Source: Acetobacteraceae bacterium
GTDB taxonomy: Bacteria > Pseudomonadota > Alphaproteobacteria > Acetobacterales > Acetobacteraceae
DNA length: 64,000 bases
Assembly: GCA_039613835.1 (NCBI GenBank)
Contig: CP154827.1
Location: 124,001 to 188,000 of the forward strand
Direction: 5' to 3'
The notes under the pieces are model-generated. The model saw nothing but the letters and a program-made list of their open reading frames with translations. It made no database searches and was not told the DNA's origin. Made by a program: the position numbers and the translations under genes. How positions within the stretch are numbered: the stretch's first letter is position 1; every line of letters starts with the position of its first letter. Positions 19,329 to 29,489 of the stretch are shown here, piece after piece.

Positions 19329-20140
19329 GCTGATCTCTTTTTGAACAACCGGTCCAGGATGCCCTTGCGCTCAACCGGAATCTGAAGGTCGATCTTTTCC
19401 CCATTCAGGCGTTTTGCGGCGTCGACATAGGCGCGCGCGGGGGCGGAATCAGGGTTTGAGAGAGTGACCGGCGCCCCGACATTGGAGGCTTTCAGCACTT
19501 CCTCACTCTCCGGCACGATGCCGATCAGTGGGACAGAGAGGATCTCCAGCACATCCTCCGTATTCAGCATTTCGCCCCGCGCGGCGCGATTGGGGTCGTA
19601 ACGGGTGAGGAGGAGGAATTTCTCGACCTTCTCGCCTTTAATGGCGCGCTCCGTCGTGCTGTCGAGCAGGCCGATAATGCGGTCACTATCGCGCACGGAG
19701 CTGACTTCCGGATTGGTGACGACCACAGCCATGTCAGCGTGATGCATCGCCATTTGCGCCCCGCGCTCAATACCAGCCGGACTGTCACAGATGATCCAGT
19801 CAAATTTCTCACGCAGTTCAGCCATGACGCGGGCCACGCCCTCAGATGTCAGCGCGTCTTTATCCCGTGTCTGCGAGGCAGGCAGGATGGAAAGCGTCTC
19901 ACATCTTTTATCTTTGATGAGCGCCTGGCCGAGCTTGGCATCTCCCTGGATGACATTCACGAAATCGAACACGACGCGACGTTCCGCCCCCATGACAAGA
20001 TCGAGGTTGCGCAGCCCGACATCGAAATCGACGACGACCACATTTTTGCCAACCCGCGCCAGCGCGGCACCTAGTGCCGCTGTCGACGTGGTTTTGCCTA
20101 CACCGCCCTTACCCGACGTGACTACCAGCACTTTGGCCAT
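19325..20140 (-). CDS. minD: MinD, septum site-determining ATPase
   Basis: This 271-residue ParA/MinD ATPase is membrane-bound in its ATP form and recruits MinC. It shows the deviant Walker A VVTSGKGGVGKTTSTAALG at the N-terminus, switch I VVVDFDVGLRNLDLVMG, and a C-terminal amphipathic helix (GILDRLFKKRS) that anchors it to the membrane. It sits about 100 bases downstream of minC and is coupled to minE. The frame is intact. With MinC damaged, MinD may still oscillate with MinE but could not inhibit FtsZ through MinC. Confidence 0.96.
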   Translation of the reverse strand: MAKVLVVTSGKGGVGKTTSTAALGAALARVGKNVVVVDFDVGLRNLDLVMGAERRVVFDFVNVIQGDAKLGQALIKDKRCETLSILPASQTRDKDALTSEGVARVMAELREKFDWIICDSPAGIERGAQMAMHHADMAVVVTNPEVSSVRDSDRIIGLLDSTTERAIKGEKVEKFLLLTRYDPNRAARGEMLNTEDVLEILSVPLIGIVPESEEVLKASNVGAPVTLSNPDSAPARAYVDAAKRLNGEKIDLQIPVERKGILDRLFKKRSA

Positions 20141-20240
20141 ATGCGCTCCAGGTTCCTCTTAGTTTTATGGTCCGATCATGACGTCCCAGTCTACTGACAA
20201 TGAAATGTTTTCGGCAACGCGGAAAATTCAGAAATAAAGT

Positions 20241-20719
20241 TCAGGTGAGCGGATGAATCAGGACATGATCGGAATCCAACAGGGCTTGCGCGGGTTGACC
20301 GACACTTTGCTGGTCGATCTCCTCCGCCGTCATGTAAAAGCCATCGATGGCGAGGAGTTCCGCAAACATGCGCCGCGCGAAGATCCGCGCCGCTCCATTT
20401 CCTCCGACCCCGGCAATGGCCCGACCGCGGAGGGGCGATATCATGGGCCTCCGGTCAGAACGGGTGGAAAATCCCAGTCCCGCAAGGCGACCTGAATATC
20501 CGCCAGCCCTTCAGAATGAGCGTCCAGAAGACCGAGATCAAGAATAATCGGCTTGCCACTAAGGAAGGCGGATGAGCGCGCAACCTGATGGTCAAGCGCG
20601 GACAGCCATTGCGCAATCGGTGCCTGAGGGGCGAGGACAAGGGCCATAAATGAGCACCCACAGGCCCGAATGGTCATAGGACGTGGGGATTGGGCGATGT
20701 CGACTGTTTGCTCGGACAT
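20241..20719 (-). pseudogene. minC: minC, septum inhibitor, split and shortened
   Basis: The first frame (20719-20441, 92 residues) is the N-terminal FtsZ-inhibiting domain and ends at the linker PPVLTGGP. The second frame (20444-20241, 67 residues) overlaps it by ATGA and carries the C-terminal MinD-binding core, with SPLRGRAIAGVGGNGAARIF. Together they total about 159 residues, against roughly 220-250 for MinC. The linker and the first strands of the C-terminal beta-helix are missing. This is most simply a deletion with frameshift. Translational coupling of two half-proteins is formally possible because of the ATGA overlap. Confidence 0.8.
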
Positions 20720-20821
20720 TAAATCTTCTCAAAAAGCATGAAGCGAATGCGGGCTTTAAAGTTTGAGCTTGTAACACGGTTTGGCTTGTTGCCAACGTCA
20801 ACGCCCATTAATGAGTACCGG

Positions 20822-21490
20822 ATGCGCATTCTTTATCACCTTCCTTTATCACCTCAAAGTCGTCTTGCACGGCTCTCTCTCTCGGAAAGACGCATTCCTT
20901 TCGAGATGCGCGTGGAAAACGTGTGGGAAAGTGGAGAGGACTTCCTCGCACTCAACCCGGCGCGTGAGGTGCCCGTGCTGGTTGAGGAGTCCGGCCTCGC
21001 CATCCCTGGCGGTAGTGTTATCGCGGAATATCTTGAGGAAGCCTATACGGGCTCAACTTTATTGGGCCATAGTCTGGAAGAACGTATCGAGACGCGTCGG
21101 CTCCTGAACTGGTTCGACGTCAAATTTAGTAATGAAGTGTCGCGAAATCTATTGGGGGAAAAGGTCGATAAGCGGATTTCAGGCCGTGGCACGCCGGGTG
21201 GCACGGCAATCCGCGCTGGATATGCCAATCTGCGCTTTCATCTCGACTATATTGGATGGCTTTCAGAAACGCGCGCCTGGCTGGGCGGCGCACAGCTCAC
21301 TTATGCGGATCTGGCGGCTGCCGCGCATCTGTCCTGTCTCGATTTTATCGGGGATATTGACTGGTCACGCGCGCCCTTCGCCAAAGACTGGTACGCACGC
21401 GTCAAATCCCGCCCGAGCTTCCGCGCTCTTCTGCATGATAAACTGCCCGGCTTCACCCCGCCGCCTCATTACACGGACCTTGATTTCTGA
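20822..21490 (+). CDS. Glutathione S-transferase family protein
   Basis: The 222-residue protein has an N-terminal thioredoxin-like domain (MRILYHLPLSPQSRLARLSL) with the conserved cis-Pro region REVPVLVEESG and the glutathione gamma-Glu contact region IPGGSVIAEYLEEAY. An all-helical C-terminal domain carries TYADLAAAAHLSCLDFIGDI, the N-capping box area. The substrate is unknown. The ATG at 20822 is chosen because the beta strand that opens the fold begins there. The frame extends 28 codons upstream without family similarity. Confidence 0.85.
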   Translation: MRILYHLPLSPQSRLARLSLSERRIPFEMRVENVWESGEDFLALNPAREVPVLVEESGLAIPGGSVIAEYLEEAYTGSTLLGHSLEERIETRRLLNWFDVKFSNEVSRNLLGEKVDKRISGRGTPGGTAIRAGYANLRFHLDYIGWLSETRAWLGGAQLTYADLAAAAHLSCLDFIGDIDWSRAPFAKDWYARVKSRPSFRALLHDKLPGFTPPPHYTDLDF

Positions 21491-21621
21491 GGCATTGACG
21501 CTGGCAACATAGCGCCAGACGCGCCCCGATGAAGTTCAGGCCCCGCGCAATGCAGGGTAAACGAATCCGACACAGGCCTGATGCGCTTACGTAAGGAGAG
21601 ATTCCGTGCGGAGAGACGAGG

Positions 21622-22056
21622 ATGACGAAAATAATCGCGATATTGGCCACCCATGGTGTTGAGGAGGTCGAACTCCTGAAACCCTGGAAGAAACTTAAAA
21701 AAGCAGGGTTTGAAACCGTGCTCGTCGCGCTGGAGAAAGGCCGCATCCAGTCCATGCGGGGCGATAGGACGGAACTTGTCGCTGCAGGCGCGCGTTGGAA
21801 AGACGAAGCGCTGGTTGAGGATCGAAACATGATCTCCTCACGCAACCCCGATGATCTCGATATTTTCTGTGAGGCACTTCTAGGGCAGTATGAACGCGCC
21901 ACCCCGAAGGCGCAGCCGCGGCGGAAGGCCCTTCGCGCAGCCCCCGCAAAGGTGAAACGGGGTGCTGAGGCGGAGGAGGCTAAAGCCCGTTCTCCGGCGC
22001 GGGCGAGAAAAAGAAAACCGGCGGCGCGGCCCGCCACCGTGCGTCAGGGTGCGTGA
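21622..22056 (+). pseudogene. DJ-1/PfpI-family protein with the catalytic core deleted and a basic tail
   Basis: The start, ILATHGVEEVELLKPWKKLK, and the end of the domain, WKDEALVEDRNMISSRNPDD, match PfpI-type proteins (deglycase/protease superfamily). They are joined directly at about residues 50-55, so roughly 85 residues are missing, including the nucleophile-elbow Cys. The frame stays open across the deletion. The last 50 residues are rich in Lys, Arg, Ala and Pro. A GACGAGG ribosome site remains. The product may be made but should lack the family's catalytic activity. Confidence 0.65.
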
Positions 22057-22478
22057 TTGAGTGGACGATAAACGGCGACCTCATCACTCTGCGGCGCCAC
22101 GCCAAGGAACGTCCCATGCGCATCATAGACGCGTCCGTCAGGATTTTGCCGACCGAGAAAGCCGCCCTCCGCTGACGTGAAGCGCCCACTGCTGACATGA
22201 GCAAGAAGTCGGCCCCGCGCGTCGGAAATGCGTCCCATCGCGTCCAGATGCAGGCGGAAGTCATTGCGTGGACCGGTTACGAGATCATTCGCCGTGCGAT
22301 GGTTATAAAGCCTGCCTGCGCCATCATAAGTCTGGCCTTCCGACAGATCTTTCGAGAAGATCCCGCCACGTGCGTCGGTCGTGCGGCCGAGACCATCTGT
22401 CGTCTGAGCAGCCCCCGCGCCCAGCATGGCGGCAAAAAGGGTCGGGATGCAGATACAGAATGTTCGAAAAAATCTCAT
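22044..22478 (-). CDS. Secreted protein of unknown function with GxGR repeats
   Basis: The 144-residue product has an N-terminal signal peptide (CICIPTLFAAMLGAGAAQ). The mature part repeats a short pattern around Gly-x-x-Gly-Arg and Asp-Ala-x-Gly: DGLGRTTDARG, DGAGRLYNH, DAMGRISDARGRLLA, and NPDGRVYDAHGTFLG. This spacing resembles short beta-hairpin repeats such as those in YD/RHS proteins, but it is not a match I can name. It overlaps the PfpI remnant tail to tail by 13 bases and is divergent from rmuC. I do not recognise the gene. Confidence 0.6.
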   Translation of the reverse strand: MRFFRTFCICIPTLFAAMLGAGAAQTTDGLGRTTDARGGIFSKDLSEGQTYDGAGRLYNHRTANDLVTGPRNDFRLHLDAMGRISDARGRLLAHVSSGRFTSAEGGFLGRQNPDGRVYDAHGTFLGVAPQSDEVAVYRPLNHAP

Positions 22479-22547
22479 CTAAACCCCTTTAAAATAATCA
22501 CGGTCACGAAGGCGAGGTAGCATATAAAACCGTGAAATCATCGCATA

Positions 22548-22574
22548 TTTTTACTGTGGATGAAACAGTAAAAA
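22548..22574. promoter_or_regulatory. 10-bp dyad between the divergent repeat-protein gene and rmuC
   Basis: TTTTTACTGT and ACAGTAAAAA form a perfect inverted repeat with a 7-base spacer. It lies between two divergent gene starts, so an operator is more likely than a terminator, although RNA from it would form an A/U-rich hairpin. The protein that would bind it is unknown. Confidence 0.45.
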
Positions 22575-22733
22575 ACAATAAAAATAGGCGGAATGCTTAT
22601 CGATCCCGCATCCTGCCACATTGGGGCGAGGATGTTTTATCGCAAAAATCGGTGATTGACCCTTGACGCGACGCCGTCTTGAGGCAGGCTTTCCCCATCT
22701 TTCATAAATCAACAAATTACGGGATTATTCTCC

Positions 22734-23963
22734 ATGCATGTCGGCGTCGCCTCCTTCCTCCCCTGGCTCATTGCGTTTTTCTGCCTCGGGATCGCCATGT
22801 CTCTCTGGTTACGATCGGGGAGGCGTGGCACGGCGGATCTTTTGACGCAGCTTGATCAGATGAAGACGCATGTTCAGGATACGCAGAGCACGGAAAGTCG
22901 CGCGACGCAACTGGCGTTTCGGGAGGCGGAGCGCGCTCTGACGGCACGGATGGAACGCATGCATCTGGACGTGAATGAGCGCCTCGGCGATGTCGCGCAA
23001 CGTCTTTGGCGGGAGCACGCGGAGGCCCGACTTGCGCAGTCAGATGCGTTAAAGGAAATGGCCACCTCCAACGCGACGCAGCTTGCGGCCATCCGCGCTT
23101 CCGTCAATGAGCAATTGAGCGCCAGCGTTGAAAAACAGATGCAGACCTCCTTTGCCCGCGTGGTCGAGCAATTTGCAGAGATGCAGAAAGCGATCGGGGA
23201 AGTGACGGCTGTCAGCGCCCAGATCGGCGATCTCAAACGTTTATTCACCAATGTCAAAACCCGTGGCGGCTGGGGCGAAGCGCAGCTCAGGGCGATCCTG
23301 GACGATATTCTGCCGCCCGACGCTTATGAATGTAATTTCCGGATCCCGGAGAAAAATGTCTTCGTCGAATTCGCGATCAAAATGCCCTCACGCGCCCACC
23401 CGGCACCTTATCTTTCGATTGATTGTAAGTTCCCGACCGATTCATATGAGCGGCTCCTGAGTGCCATTGAGCGCGCCGACGCGCCCGCTGAGCGGATTGA
23501 GCGCCGCAATCTCGAAACGGCGATTCGCCTTGAGGCCCGAAAAATGGCGGAAAAATACATTGCGCCGCCCTCAACCGTGGAATTTGCCGTCCTTTACCTG
23601 CCGACTGACGGATTATACTCGGAAATCGCCCGTATTCCCGGCTTGATCGACGAACTTAGCCGCGTTTCCCGCATTATAGTGATGGGGCCGTCAATCATCC
23701 CCGCGTTGTTGCGCACAGTGCATCTCGGTTATGTCACGATTGCGCTTGAGGAGCGGACAGATACCATCGCGCGGCTGCTTGGCGTCACCCGACAGGAAAT
23801 CATGAAAATGGACGGCGTTCTCGAAAAATTGGCGAAAGGCGCCGGAACGATGAGCAACACAATTGAGGCTGCTCGTCGCCGCACGCGCGTACTCGGCAAG
23901 AGGCTTCGTGAACTCGATGCGATTGAGGACGCGACGGAAAGGGACCTCGAGGATGAAATTTAA
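22734..23963 (+). CDS. rmuC: RmuC, DNA recombination protein
   Basis: RmuC limits recombination between inverted repeats and has a predicted nuclease-like core. The 409-residue protein has one N-terminal transmembrane helix (FLPWLIAFFCLGIAMSLWL), a coiled-coil region (residues about 35-155) and the conserved core with TRGGWGEAQLRAILDDILPP and LSIDCKFPTDSYERLL. FAVLYLPTDGLYSEIAR is another family hallmark. It is intact and stands alone, divergent from the repeat protein and 46 bases before the two-component system. Confidence 0.93.
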   Translation: MHVGVASFLPWLIAFFCLGIAMSLWLRSGRRGTADLLTQLDQMKTHVQDTQSTESRATQLAFREAERALTARMERMHLDVNERLGDVAQRLWREHAEARLAQSDALKEMATSNATQLAAIRASVNEQLSASVEKQMQTSFARVVEQFAEMQKAIGEVTAVSAQIGDLKRLFTNVKTRGGWGEAQLRAILDDILPPDAYECNFRIPEKNVFVEFAIKMPSRAHPAPYLSIDCKFPTDSYERLLSAIERADAPAERIERRNLETAIRLEARKMAEKYIAPPSTVEFAVLYLPTDGLYSEIARIPGLIDELSRVSRIIVMGPSIIPALLRTVHLGYVTIALEERTDTIARLLGVTRQEIMKMDGVLEKLAKGAGTMSNTIEAARRRTRVLGKRLRELDAIEDATERDLEDEI

Positions 23964-24009
23964 ATTCGCTTTTAGTTCAGACATCTCAACGTTTAAGTAA
24001 TTATAAGCC

Positions 24010-24735
24010 ATGGTCAGACAGGATAGAAAAGTTTCGCAGGACGATCGTGACGAGAAAGCGCCGCATGTGCTCGTCGTCGAGGATGACGACACATTGGCTG
24101 CCGAAATCGTTGCGGAGCTTGAGTCCCGCGGTTTCAAGACAGACCGCGCTGCCGACGGGCGTGAAGCGCTTGCGACCGCGAGAAGCGGGCAGTTCGATAT
24201 TTTCGTAATGGACAGGATGCTGCCGCATGTTGACGGCCTGAGCGTCATCGAGGAATTGCGTCAGAGTGAAATCATGACGCCGGTCCTGGTGCTCTCGGCC
24301 CTTTCCGCCGTTGATGAGCGCGTGCAGGGCTTTAAGGCGGGCGGGGATGATTACCTCGTCAAGCCTTTTGCGATGGATGAGCTGGTCGCGCGTTTGGAGG
24401 CACTCCTCCGACGTCCGAACTCGTCCCGCGCCACCAAACTTCGCGTCGGGCCGCTTGAGATGGACCTAATTGACCGCAAGGTGGATCGCATGGGGCGTGA
24501 GGTTGACCTCCTGCCGCGTGAATTCCGCCTGCTTGAATATCTTATGCGGCGACCCAATCAGGTCCTGACCCGGACCATGTTGCTTGAGGATGTCTGGAAT
24601 TATCGTTTCATTCCCCAGACGAACCTTGTAGATGTGCATATAGGCAAATTGCGGCGGAAGGTTGACGCGCCCGGCGAGACGCCGCTTATCCATAGTATCA
24701 GGGGGGCCGGGTTCATGCTGCGTATCCAGGACTGA
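24010..24735 (+). CDS. OmpR/PhoB-family response regulator
   Basis: This is a 241-residue DNA-binding response regulator. The receiver domain has the acidic pair in VVEDDDTLA, the phosphoacceptor Asp in FDIFVMDRMLPHVDG, and the conserved Lys in DYLVKPFAMDEL. The C-terminal winged helix includes LLPREFRLLEYLMRRPNQVL. The histidine kinase follows directly. The pair sits just upstream of the broken efflux operon, so that operon may once have been its target, but this is inference from position. Confidence 0.9.
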   Translation: MVRQDRKVSQDDRDEKAPHVLVVEDDDTLAAEIVAELESRGFKTDRAADGREALATARSGQFDIFVMDRMLPHVDGLSVIEELRQSEIMTPVLVLSALSAVDERVQGFKAGGDDYLVKPFAMDELVARLEALLRRPNSSRATKLRVGPLEMDLIDRKVDRMGREVDLLPREFRLLEYLMRRPNQVLTRTMLLEDVWNYRFIPQTNLVDVHIGKLRRKVDAPGETPLIHSIRGAGFMLRIQD

Positions 24736-24736
24736 T

Positions 24737-26161
24737 TTGCAGATTCTGGGGCTTTTCAGGACCGCGACATTCAGACTGACGCTCGCCGTTGTCTTTACCG
24801 TCGTTGCAGGTGTCGCGAGCAACCTGACCTTTTTCTATCTGCGGTTTGTCAGTTCGGAGATTATTTACCTCCAGAACGTTCTGCGGCGTGAGGCTTTCAT
24901 GATTGCCCAGCGTCCGGAACAGGCAATTGTGCAAGTGCTTGAGGGCATTAATGGCAGCAAAATCCACCTGACCCTCGATTGCGTCGGGCTTTTTGACCGT
25001 GATTTAAGCTATATCGCGGGAGATCTCCTATCCTGGCCCGATGGGTTGCGGATTGAGGATGATGTCCAGCAGCTTAATTACGCGCTTCCCCTCCGCCCGC
25101 GTTATAATTACCTGTTTCTGACAGCGCGCCTCCCTTCACGCCATGTGCTTGTCTTTGGGATATCGCAGAGGCGTCTCGATAGTCTGCGTAACTCCCTTCT
25201 GCACACGATGGTATACTCCCTCCTGCCACTCATCGCCTTCGCGCTATGTGTCGGGATTTACCTCAGTCACCGCACATTATCCCGTGTGGGCGGCCTCAAT
25301 GAGGCGATTGAGCGCATTATGGAGGGGGACCTGTCCGGCCGATTACCCGCAGGCCGATCCCGCGATGATCTCGAACGCCTGGCGGGTTCCGTCAATCGGA
25401 TGCTGGACCGCATTGAGTATTTGATGGTTGAAATCCGCAATGTCGGGAATGACATCGCGCATGACCTCAGAACTCCACTTTCCCGTATGCGGGTGCGGCT
25501 TGAGCGCGCCTTGAATGGAGAGCGCAACGCGGCCGAATTGCATGAGGTTATCGAGAAAGCGACGCAGGATCTCGACCAGTGCTTTTCAACCATCACCGCG
25601 ATCCTGCGCATTGCGGAACTTGAGGATGGACGCCGCAAGGCGGGCTTCGCGACGCATGATCTCCGCATTATCGTGGCGGATATGGTCGAGCTTTATGAGC
25701 CGATTGCCGAGACCCATCAACTTACCCTGATTGATAAGTCATCCCGGGGTGACCCGTTGCCGATCAATTGCGACCGGGACCTGCTGATTGAGGTCATGGC
25801 CAATCTTCTCGATAACGCCATCAAATTCACGCCCGCTGGCGGTCATATTGAGGCAGCGGCCTATCGTGAGGGCAATCAGATTGTGCTCCGCATCGCGGAT
25901 ACCGGCATCGGCATCCCGGAATCCGAGCGCAAGGCGGTGATCGGGCGTTTCTACCGTTCGGATAAAAGCCGCCATATCCCGGGGAGCGGCCTCGGGCTCA
26001 GCCTGGTCATGGCAATCCTCCGCCTGCATGGAACCTCGCTCGAAATCTCGTCTTATCGGGAGGGGACGGCCAATCCTGGCGCTGTTTTCCAGATGTTTTT
26101 CGCGATACATCAGGAGGAGGCCGACTTATTGCTCACAGAACCCCTGCCCGAAACCCTCTGA
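24737..26161 (+). CDS. Sensor histidine kinase, partner of the upstream regulator
   Basis: With the TTG at 24737 the protein has about 474 residues. That TTG lies one base after the regulator's stop. An ATG at 24662 in the same frame would add 25 residues and overlap the regulator gene. Two transmembrane helices flank a periplasmic sensor region (residues about 10-35 and 160-180). Then come a HAMP linker, the HisKA box DIAHDLRTPLSRMRVRLERA with its phosphoacceptor His, the N box NLLDNAIKFTP, and the G boxes ADTGIGIPE and GSGLGLSLVMAI. It is intact. The signal is unknown. Confidence 0.88.
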   Translation: MQILGLFRTATFRLTLAVVFTVVAGVASNLTFFYLRFVSSEIIYLQNVLRREAFMIAQRPEQAIVQVLEGINGSKIHLTLDCVGLFDRDLSYIAGDLLSWPDGLRIEDDVQQLNYALPLRPRYNYLFLTARLPSRHVLVFGISQRRLDSLRNSLLHTMVYSLLPLIAFALCVGIYLSHRTLSRVGGLNEAIERIMEGDLSGRLPAGRSRDDLERLAGSVNRMLDRIEYLMVEIRNVGNDIAHDLRTPLSRMRVRLERALNGERNAAELHEVIEKATQDLDQCFSTITAILRIAELEDGRRKAGFATHDLRIIVADMVELYEPIAETHQLTLIDKSSRGDPLPINCDRDLLIEVMANLLDNAIKFTPAGGHIEAAAYREGNQIVLRIADTGIGIPESERKAVIGRFYRSDKSRHIPGSGLGLSLVMAILRLHGTSLEISSYREGTANPGAVFQMFFAIHQEEADLLLTEPLPETL

Positions 26162-26316
26162 ATCGCCGGCGGGCTTCGTCATAACCAGCCGATTTTCAAG
26201 CCAAACCGGGCGGAAACCTGACCATAGTTTCATGTGGCGCGATGTGAAGTCGATGCGTCGAAACGTGATAAAGCTGCGTTTCGCCCGCATACGCCCTCGA
26301 TTTTCGGACCGTCTGG

Positions 26317-29300
26317 ATGAATAAAGTTGTCATCACCGCGCTGCGGCGCCCCTATAGTTTTGTCGTCCTTTCCGTTCTGATTGTCATTTTCGGCGTGCGC
26401 GCGGCGGTCACGACGCCGACGGATGTTTTCCCGAGCATCAAAATCCCGGTCGTGGCCGTCATCTGGTCCTATCTTGGCCTGATGCCGGAGGATATGCCGG
26501 GCCGGATCGTCTATTATTATGAGCGCGCCCTGACCACGACGGTCAATAATATCGAGCATATTGAAAGTGGCTCTTTCTACGGGCGCGGCATCGTCAAGTT
26601 GTTCTTTCAGCCTGGTGCGAACGTTTCAACGGCACAGACCCAGATCACCTCCGTTTCTCAGACGATCATCAAGCAATTGCCGCAAGGGGCGACGCCGCCT
26701 CTGATCCTTGCCTATGATGCGTCCTCCGTCCCCGTCCTGACCCTTCAGATCAATTCAGAAACGATGAATGGTGCAGACCTTTATAATATGGCGTCTAACC
26801 TGATTCGCCCGCAACTTGTTTCGATACCGGGCGTGGTCATCCCCGCACCTTACGGGGGCCTTGCGCCTTATATCACCGTGGACATCGTGCCATCCAAGCT
26901 CATGGCCCATAATCTTTCCGCGGTTGATGTCGGGAATGCCCTTAATAAACAGAATATCGTGCTCCCCACCGGTGATCAGCGTATCGGCCCCTATGATTAT
27001 ATGGTCGAGACAAATGCCCAGCCGAAAGAGATCGAGGCTTTCAATAACCTCCCTCTCAAACAGGTTGGGAATGCCGTTGTCTATCTGCGTGATGTCGCCA
27101 ATGTGCATCCGGGTGGGCCGCCCAAACCAATATGGTGCTCGTCAAAGGGCGGTAATCCGTCATGATGGTCATCATGAAAAGTGGTGACGCCTCGACGCTT
27201 TCCGTCGTGTCGGGGGTGAAAAAACTGCTGCCGCAGATTTCAGAGTCCCTCCCCAAGGGGACAAAAATCAAAATCCTGACGGATGCCTCAAAATTCGTGA
27301 AAGATTCCGTCGAGGATGTGGTGCGCGAGATGGTGATCGCCGCGTTGTTGACCAGCTTGGCTGTGATGCTTTTCCTCGGCTCATGGCGTTCCACCCTGAT
27401 TGTCTCGACATCCATCCCGCTGGCGATTTTGTCGTCACTGATCTTTCTGCAAATTTCGGGGCAATCCATCAATGTGATGACGTTGGGCGGGCTGGCCCTC
27501 GCTGTCGGCATCCTTGTCGATAACGCGACCGTCATGGTCGAAAATATCGACGCGCATCTGGAAATGGGGAAGGATCTGGAAATCGCGATTATCGACGCGG
27601 CCAATCAGATCGTGATCCCGACATTCGTCTCGACGACCTGTATCTGCATCGTCTGGTTCCCCCTCTTTGAACTGACAGGGGTGGCGGGGTGGCTCTTCAT
27701 GCCGATGGCGGAAGCGATCATTTACGCGATCGCGGCCTCCTTCATTTTATCCCGAACGCTCGTGCCAACCATGGCGAAATATCTTCTGGCCGGACATGAT
27801 AAGGCGCAGGAGCACCCGTCAGACCATCACACGGTCGGGTTCTTCACACGGCTTCAGATGCGTTTTGAGACGGGTTTCAAGGATTTCCGCGACCGGTATG
27901 AGGTGCTTCTCGGCCATCTGATCGCGGCGCGGCGGCTTTTCATCTCCTCTTTCCTCGCTGTCTCGGTGGCGTCAATGGGGCTTTATCTCTTTGTCGGGCG
28001 TGACTTCTTCCTCGAAATCAAATCGGGGACATTGCAGCTCCATATGCGCGCACCCATCGGCACGCGATTGGAGGAATCTGGCAAGATTGCCTCGCTTGTT
28101 GAAAAGAAAATGCACGAGGTGCTCCCCGGTAAAATCAGTTCCGTCCTGAGCAATTGCGGCCTGCCATTTTCCCAGATGAACCAGGCTTTCATCCCGTCAC
28201 CGACTTTGGGCGCCGAGGATTGCGATATCACTGTGTCCCTGAAAAATGACGAGAGCCCGATCGCAAGCTACCGCCAGGAATTACGCGCGGCCTTGCTGGA
28301 TGCGTTCCCGGGGACGCAATTCACCTTTCAGCCTGCCGATCTCACCGCGAAAATCCTCAATTTCGGGTTGCCTGCGCCGATCGATGTGCAGGTGGTGGGC
28401 GGGACCTGTTCGGGAATTATGAGTTCGCCAAAAAGCTGAAGAAGAAACTGCTGACCGTCCCCGGCCTGGCGGATCTCTCCATCCAGCAGCCGATGACGAA
28501 GCCCACTATTCGCCTGGCCGCCCAGCGAAGTTACGCCATGGGGACAGGCATCACGGAAGAGGATGTGGCGCGTAACGAACTTGTCGCGCTTTCAGGCAGT
28601 GCGCAGGTGGAGCAGGTTTATTGGCTAAGTCCGCAGGGGATCGCCCGCCTGATCGATGTGCAGGTGCCTACGATCTATCTGCAAACCATGAATGATCTGG
28701 AGACATTGCCGATCGATAGAGGGGACGGCAATCCTGAAAACAAGCTGTCCCAGCTGCTTGGAGACCTGTCGGAAATCAGCGTGACCGGCACGCCGGCGCA
28801 GGTGTTGCATTATAACATCATCCCGGTATTTGATATTTACGGGTCCAATGAAGGGCTGGATCTCGGCAATGTCGTGGATGGGGTCAAAAAAAGTGACGGA
28901 TTCCATACGGTCCCAATTACCGCGCGGTTCCCACATTGTGGTGCGGGGACAGGCTGTGACGATGGTCGAGGCTTATGGGCAGCTGATTATCGGGCTCATT
29001 CTTTCCGTCGTGCTGGTCTATCTCGTGATCGTCGTTAATTTTCAATCCTGGCTTGACCCTTTCATCATCATCATGGCTTTGCCAGGGGCGCTTGGCCGGG
29101 ATTGCGTGGAGAGCCTCTTCCTGACGCATACATCCCTCTCTGTCCCGGCCCTGACGGGGGCCATTATGTGTATGGGCACATCGACTGCCAATGCCATCCT
29201 CGTCGTCGCCTTCGCGCGTGAACGGCTCGAAATCCACGAGGACGCCCTCAAAGCCGCGCTGGGGGCCGGGTATGAGCGGATACGCCCGGTTATTATGACG

Positions 29301-29489
29301 GCGCTTGCCATGATTGTCGGCATGATCCCGATGTCGATGAGCAACTCGGATAATGCGCCGATTGGTAAAGCCGTGATTGGCGGGCTGTTGGTGGCGACAA
29401 TCGCGACACTGCTTTTCGTGCCCTGTGTTTTTGCCATGATCCATCATCGCCGGACGGACCCCACCCCGGCTAAAGGAGTGCGGACATGA
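26317..29489 (+). pseudogene. RND efflux permease (AcrB-like), multiply disrupted
   Basis: This is an inner-membrane proton/drug antiporter in pieces. The first frame has RPYSFVVLSVLIVIFGVRAA and the porter-domain region. It breaks near 27130. The second frame has the transmembrane motif LTSLAVMLFLGSWRSTLIV and the helix-4 proton-relay segment GGLALAVGILVDNATVMVEN. It breaks near 28405. The third frame continues the porter domain (FAKKLKKKLLTVPGLADLSI) and breaks near 28890. The last frame has LTGAIMCMGTSTANAILVVA and a normal C-terminus. A small pair of compensating shifts near 29085 garbles one helix. The stop overlaps the next gene by ATGA. Confidence 0.87.

Noticed and set aside
21453..22037. 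194-codon minus-strand frame over the PfpI remnant
   Set aside because: Its Ser/Arg/Ala-rich composition is that of an antisense shadow. The plus-strand frame shows clear PfpI motifs.
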